NCBI GenBank assembly: GCA_964654825.1
Contig: CAZZKG010000005.1
Location: forward strand, 1 to 64,000
Source of the DNA: CAZZKG01 sp964654825
GTDB taxonomy: Bacteria; Gemmatimonadota; CAZMKB01
Length of the DNA: 64,000 nt
Direction of reading: 5' to 3'
The notes below the pieces were generated by a model. That model saw only the letters and a list, made by a program, of their open reading frames with translations, did not search any database and was not told the DNA's origin. Below, one piece after another: positions 61,915 to 64,000 of the stretch; position 1 is the stretch's first letter; every line of letters begins with the position of its first letter. The translations under genes and the position numbers were made by a program.

Positions 61915-62818
61915 CCTTGTCGAATCCCAGTAGTACAACTTCCGGTATAAGTGTGACACCGAACCTTTCTTTCACATGATGCCTCATGGTGCTGATCAAC
62001 TCGAGGACCTGGTTCGACGTGGCATTTCCTTTGTTTATAATGAAGTTCGCATGGCTCGGCGACACCATGGCATCACCTGCTTCCAGTCCCTTCACTCCCG
62101 CCTGCTCGAGAAGCCTTCCTGCAAAATCACCTTCGGGATTTCTGAAGACGGACCCGAAGGTACGCAGTTCATCCTCACTCAACTTCCTTCTCCTCCCGAG
62201 GTACCCGGCGATCATCCGTGAGACTTCATCACGCTCCACCTTTCTGCAGGCGAGGAGAGCATCAACCACGATGTACCCGCCGGGAAGATTCCCTCTTCTG
62301 TACCCCACACCGTGATCTTCGGGACAGATTGCCGTGACACTCCCTCCCTCGTCGACCCCGTTCACCTGTATGATTGAATCCCATATCCCTTTCCCCCAGG
62401 CTCCGGCATTCATGGCTACCGCACCACCGAGAGTCCCGGGGATGCCCGCCAGAAATTCAAGCCCCGAAAGCCCCACATCTTCGGTAATGGAAATCAGCTT
62501 CATAATAGTGGCGGCGGCACCGACCCGGGCATTCGTTTCCTCGACACAAACCGAGGTGAATTCCCCCATGAGCTTGAGTATGACTCCATCATATCCGTCA
62601 TCGGAAACAAGCAGGTTGGCACCTCCCCCGAGGACGAACGTGTCCCCGGCACTCACTCCCGTCCGCCTGATTCCGCTCACCACCTCAGCCAGAGAAGCTG
62701 TTTTCTCAACCTCTACGAAGAAGCGGGCTCGACCGCCGGTCCCGATCGTGGTATACGGCGCGAGGGAAACATCCTTTCTCACCCTGACACCATCGATACC
62801 ATCAAGTTCGAGGATCAT
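61898..62818 (-). CDS. murB: UDP-N-acetylenolpyruvoylglucosamine reductase
   Basis: 306 residues. FAD enzyme reducing UDP-GlcNAc-enolpyruvate to UDP-MurNAc. SLAPYTTIGTGGRARFFVE at the N-terminus, LGGGANLLVSDDGYDG, GIPGTLGGAVAMNAGA and the catalytic Ser in TFGSVFRNPEG are visible; it is a type IIa-like, short MurB. The ATG at 62818 (GGAAGGG upstream) lies seven bases after the murC stop; the open frame to 62887 is a shadow of murC. Confidence 0.95.
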   Translation of the reverse strand: MILELDGIDGVRVRKDVSLAPYTTIGTGGRARFFVEVEKTASLAEVVSGIRRTGVSAGDTFVLGGGANLLVSDDGYDGVILKLMGEFTSVCVEETNARVGAAATIMKLISITEDVGLSGLEFLAGIPGTLGGAVAMNAGAWGKGIWDSIIQVNGVDEGGSVTAICPEDHGVGYRRGNLPGGYIVVDALLACRKVERDEVSRMIAGYLGRRRKLSEDELRTFGSVFRNPEGDFAGRLLEQAGVKGLEAGDAMVSPSHANFIINKGNATSNQVLELISTMRHHVKERFGVTLIPEVVLLGFDKDAIKN

Positions 62819-62825
62819 GCGTCGA

Positions 62826-64000
62826 TTACCCTTCCGATAGAAGTTCGAGCATCTGGTCAGACACTTTCCAGATGTCTCCAGCGCCAACGGTCATCAGGAT
62901 ATCACCCTGCCTGATGAGAGAGAGGAGTTTCCGGCAGAGCCGGTCCTTGTTCCTGTCCTCGATATAGATAACACTGTCATGACCGCTCTCTTTCGCCGAT
63001 CTAGCGATCATTTCACCCGTAACTCCGTTAATAGGTTCTTCCCTGGCAGGGTAGATATCGGTAACGACCAGCAGATCAGCTTCGCTAAAGGAGAATCCGA
63101 ATTCCCGGTGGAACGTTTTCGTTCTGCTGTACAGGTGGGGCTGGAATACAACAACGATACGGCGATTGCCCCAGCCTGACCGGGCACCTCTGAGAGAGGC
63201 TTCGATCTCAGTGGGATGGTGAGCGTAATCATCCACGATGAGGATCCCCCGTGGTTCACCTTTCACCTCAAATCTCCTGTGCACGCCGGAAAAAGAGGCC
63301 AGCGCAGCTTGAATCGTCTCGAATTCGATATCGAGCTCGAATCCGACAGTTGCTGCAGCGAGTGCATTTTTCACATTGTGCACTCCGGGGACATTCAACT
63401 CCAATTCACCCACTTCCACACCCTCTTTGATGAGAGTGAACCGCGAATTGAGACCGTCGAATGAAAGGGCCTTTGCCGAGAAGAGCGCTTCCTCCCGGAG
63501 GCCGAAGGTAATAACCTTTCGAGCGAGCCGCGGTATTATCTGCCTCACACCGGGTTCGTCGATGCACACGATAGCGGATCCGTAGAATGGTACTTTGTTC
63601 AGAAAAGTCACGAACGCATCTTTGATTTCATCCAGATCTTTGTAACAATCGAGATGTTCGGATTCGATATTGGTTACCACCGCAATGGTCGGGGTCAGTG
63701 TGAGAAAGGATCTGTCGAATTCATCGGCTTCGGCGACAAGATAATCACCTTTTCCGAGCTGCCCTCCAGTCCCGAGATTCTTTACGAGACCGCCGACAAC
63801 AAGAGTCGGATCGAGTTTCCCTTCATGGAGCACCTGACCGCACATGGATGTCGTTGTAGTTTTCCCGTGTGTACCCGCGATCGCTATCCCATGTTTGAGT
63901 CTCATGAGCTCGGCCAGCATCTCAGCCCGCCGAATCACGGGGATGTTCCGGTCATTCGCCTCCAGAACCTCCGGATTGTCTTTCCTCACCGCCGAGGAGA
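62826..64000 (-). CDS. murC: UDP-N-acetylmuramate-L-alanine ligase, 5' end beyond the window
   Basis: About 391 C-terminal residues are present; the frame runs through SSAVRKDNPEV to the right edge without a start, and about 70-80 N-terminal residues are missing. MurC adds L-alanine to UDP-MurNAc in peptidoglycan synthesis. ATP-binding AGTHGKTTTTS, EADEFDRSFL, IESEHLDCY, HRRFEVKG and DDYAHHPTEI are all in the usual order. It precedes murB-ftsQ-ftsA-ftsZ, the standard end of the dcw cluster. Confidence 0.96.
   Translation of the reverse strand, partial: SSAVRKDNPEVLEANDRNIPVIRRAEMLAELMRLKHGIAIAGTHGKTTTTSMCGQVLHEGKLDPTLVVGGLVKNLGTGGQLGKGDYLVAEADEFDRSFLTLTPTIAVVTNIESEHLDCYKDLDEIKDAFVTFLNKVPFYGSAIVCIDEPGVRQIIPRLARKVITFGLREEALFSAKALSFDGLNSRFTLIKEGVEVGELELNVPGVHNVKNALAAATVGFELDIEFETIQAALASFSGVHRRFEVKGEPRGILIVDDYAHHPTEIEASLRGARSGWGNRRIVVVFQPHLYSRTKTFHREFGFSFSEADLLVVTDIYPAREEPINGVTGEMIARSAKESGHDSVIYIEDRNKDRLCRKLLSLIRQGDILMTVGAGDIWKVSDQMLELLSEG

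Noticed and set aside
1..64000. tRNA, rRNA or riboswitch genes
   Set aside because: Reading the intergenic regions, I saw no cloverleaf with a conserved T-arm, no rRNA segments and no known riboswitch core; a covariance search would be needed to exclude short RNAs.

Overview
The window reads as a chromosomal segment (probably a metagenome-assembled scaffold, because one run of 100 Ns interrupts it) of a Gram-negative, heterotrophic, protein-degrading bacterium. Several secreted proteins end in the same roughly 80-residue tail: a NYPNPFNP-type motif, a short beta domain and a final basic KMxLxK. This FlgD-like/type-IX-like sorting tail is typical of the FCB superphylum and related candidate phyla (Krumholzibacteriota, Eisenbacteria, Latescibacterota-like). 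I cannot fix the phylum from this sequence alone. Most genes lie on the minus strand, so in each operon transcription runs from higher to lower coordinates.

Layout by coordinate. 1-42: start of a truncated secreted-protein gene with an exact consensus promoter. 655-9437: a ywlC(tsaC)-ywlE ... rpiB-glyA neighbourhood, split by a six-gene acyl-CoA/methylmalonyl-CoA module (meaB, B12-binding mutase subunit, acyl-CoA dehydrogenase, thiolase, 3-hydroxyacyl-CoA dehydrogenase, acyl-CoA dehydrogenase); rpiB and glyA are fused into one reading frame. 9660-11271: purE and a third acyl-CoA dehydrogenase. 11395-18301: the fatty-acid synthesis operon yceD-rpmF-plsX-fabH-fabD-fabG-acpP-fabF-rnc, whose promoter sits almost on top of the first start codon. 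18363-25031: ndk, sucD, sucC, carbamate kinase, a COG2403 GTPase, malate dehydrogenase and ribosomal proteins L27 and L21.

25144-46273 is the accessory part, with mixed strands, larger intergenic regions and secreted or membrane proteins: a sulfatase-fold/TPR protein, an alkaline-phosphatase-like protein carrying the assembly gap, oligopeptidase B, a decayed beta-helix gene, a membrane/spermidine-synthase fusion, a beta-propeller protein, a three-repeat protein of unknown function, a cystathionine-type PLP enzyme, a Na+/solute symporter, an L,D-transpeptidase-like protein that has lost both catalytic residues, a gingipain-type C25 protease and an M14 carboxypeptidase. 46489-57272 holds RNase G, two subtilases with sorting tails, a frameshifted relative and a large secreted glycosidase-like protein. 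57361-64000 is the cell-division end of the dcw cluster (murC-murB-ftsQ-ftsA-ftsZ) followed by an M23 endopeptidase.

The secreted proteases (two S8, one C25, one M14), oligopeptidase B, the beta-oxidation enzymes, the propionate/methylmalonyl branch, and succinyl-CoA synthetase with malate dehydrogenase fit a lifestyle of degrading protein and amino acids. The most unusual features are the RpiB-GlyA fusion in a split conserved cluster, three intergenic inverted-repeat elements, the dead L,D-transpeptidase, and four exact TTGACA-17-TATAAT promoters in one 64 kb window.
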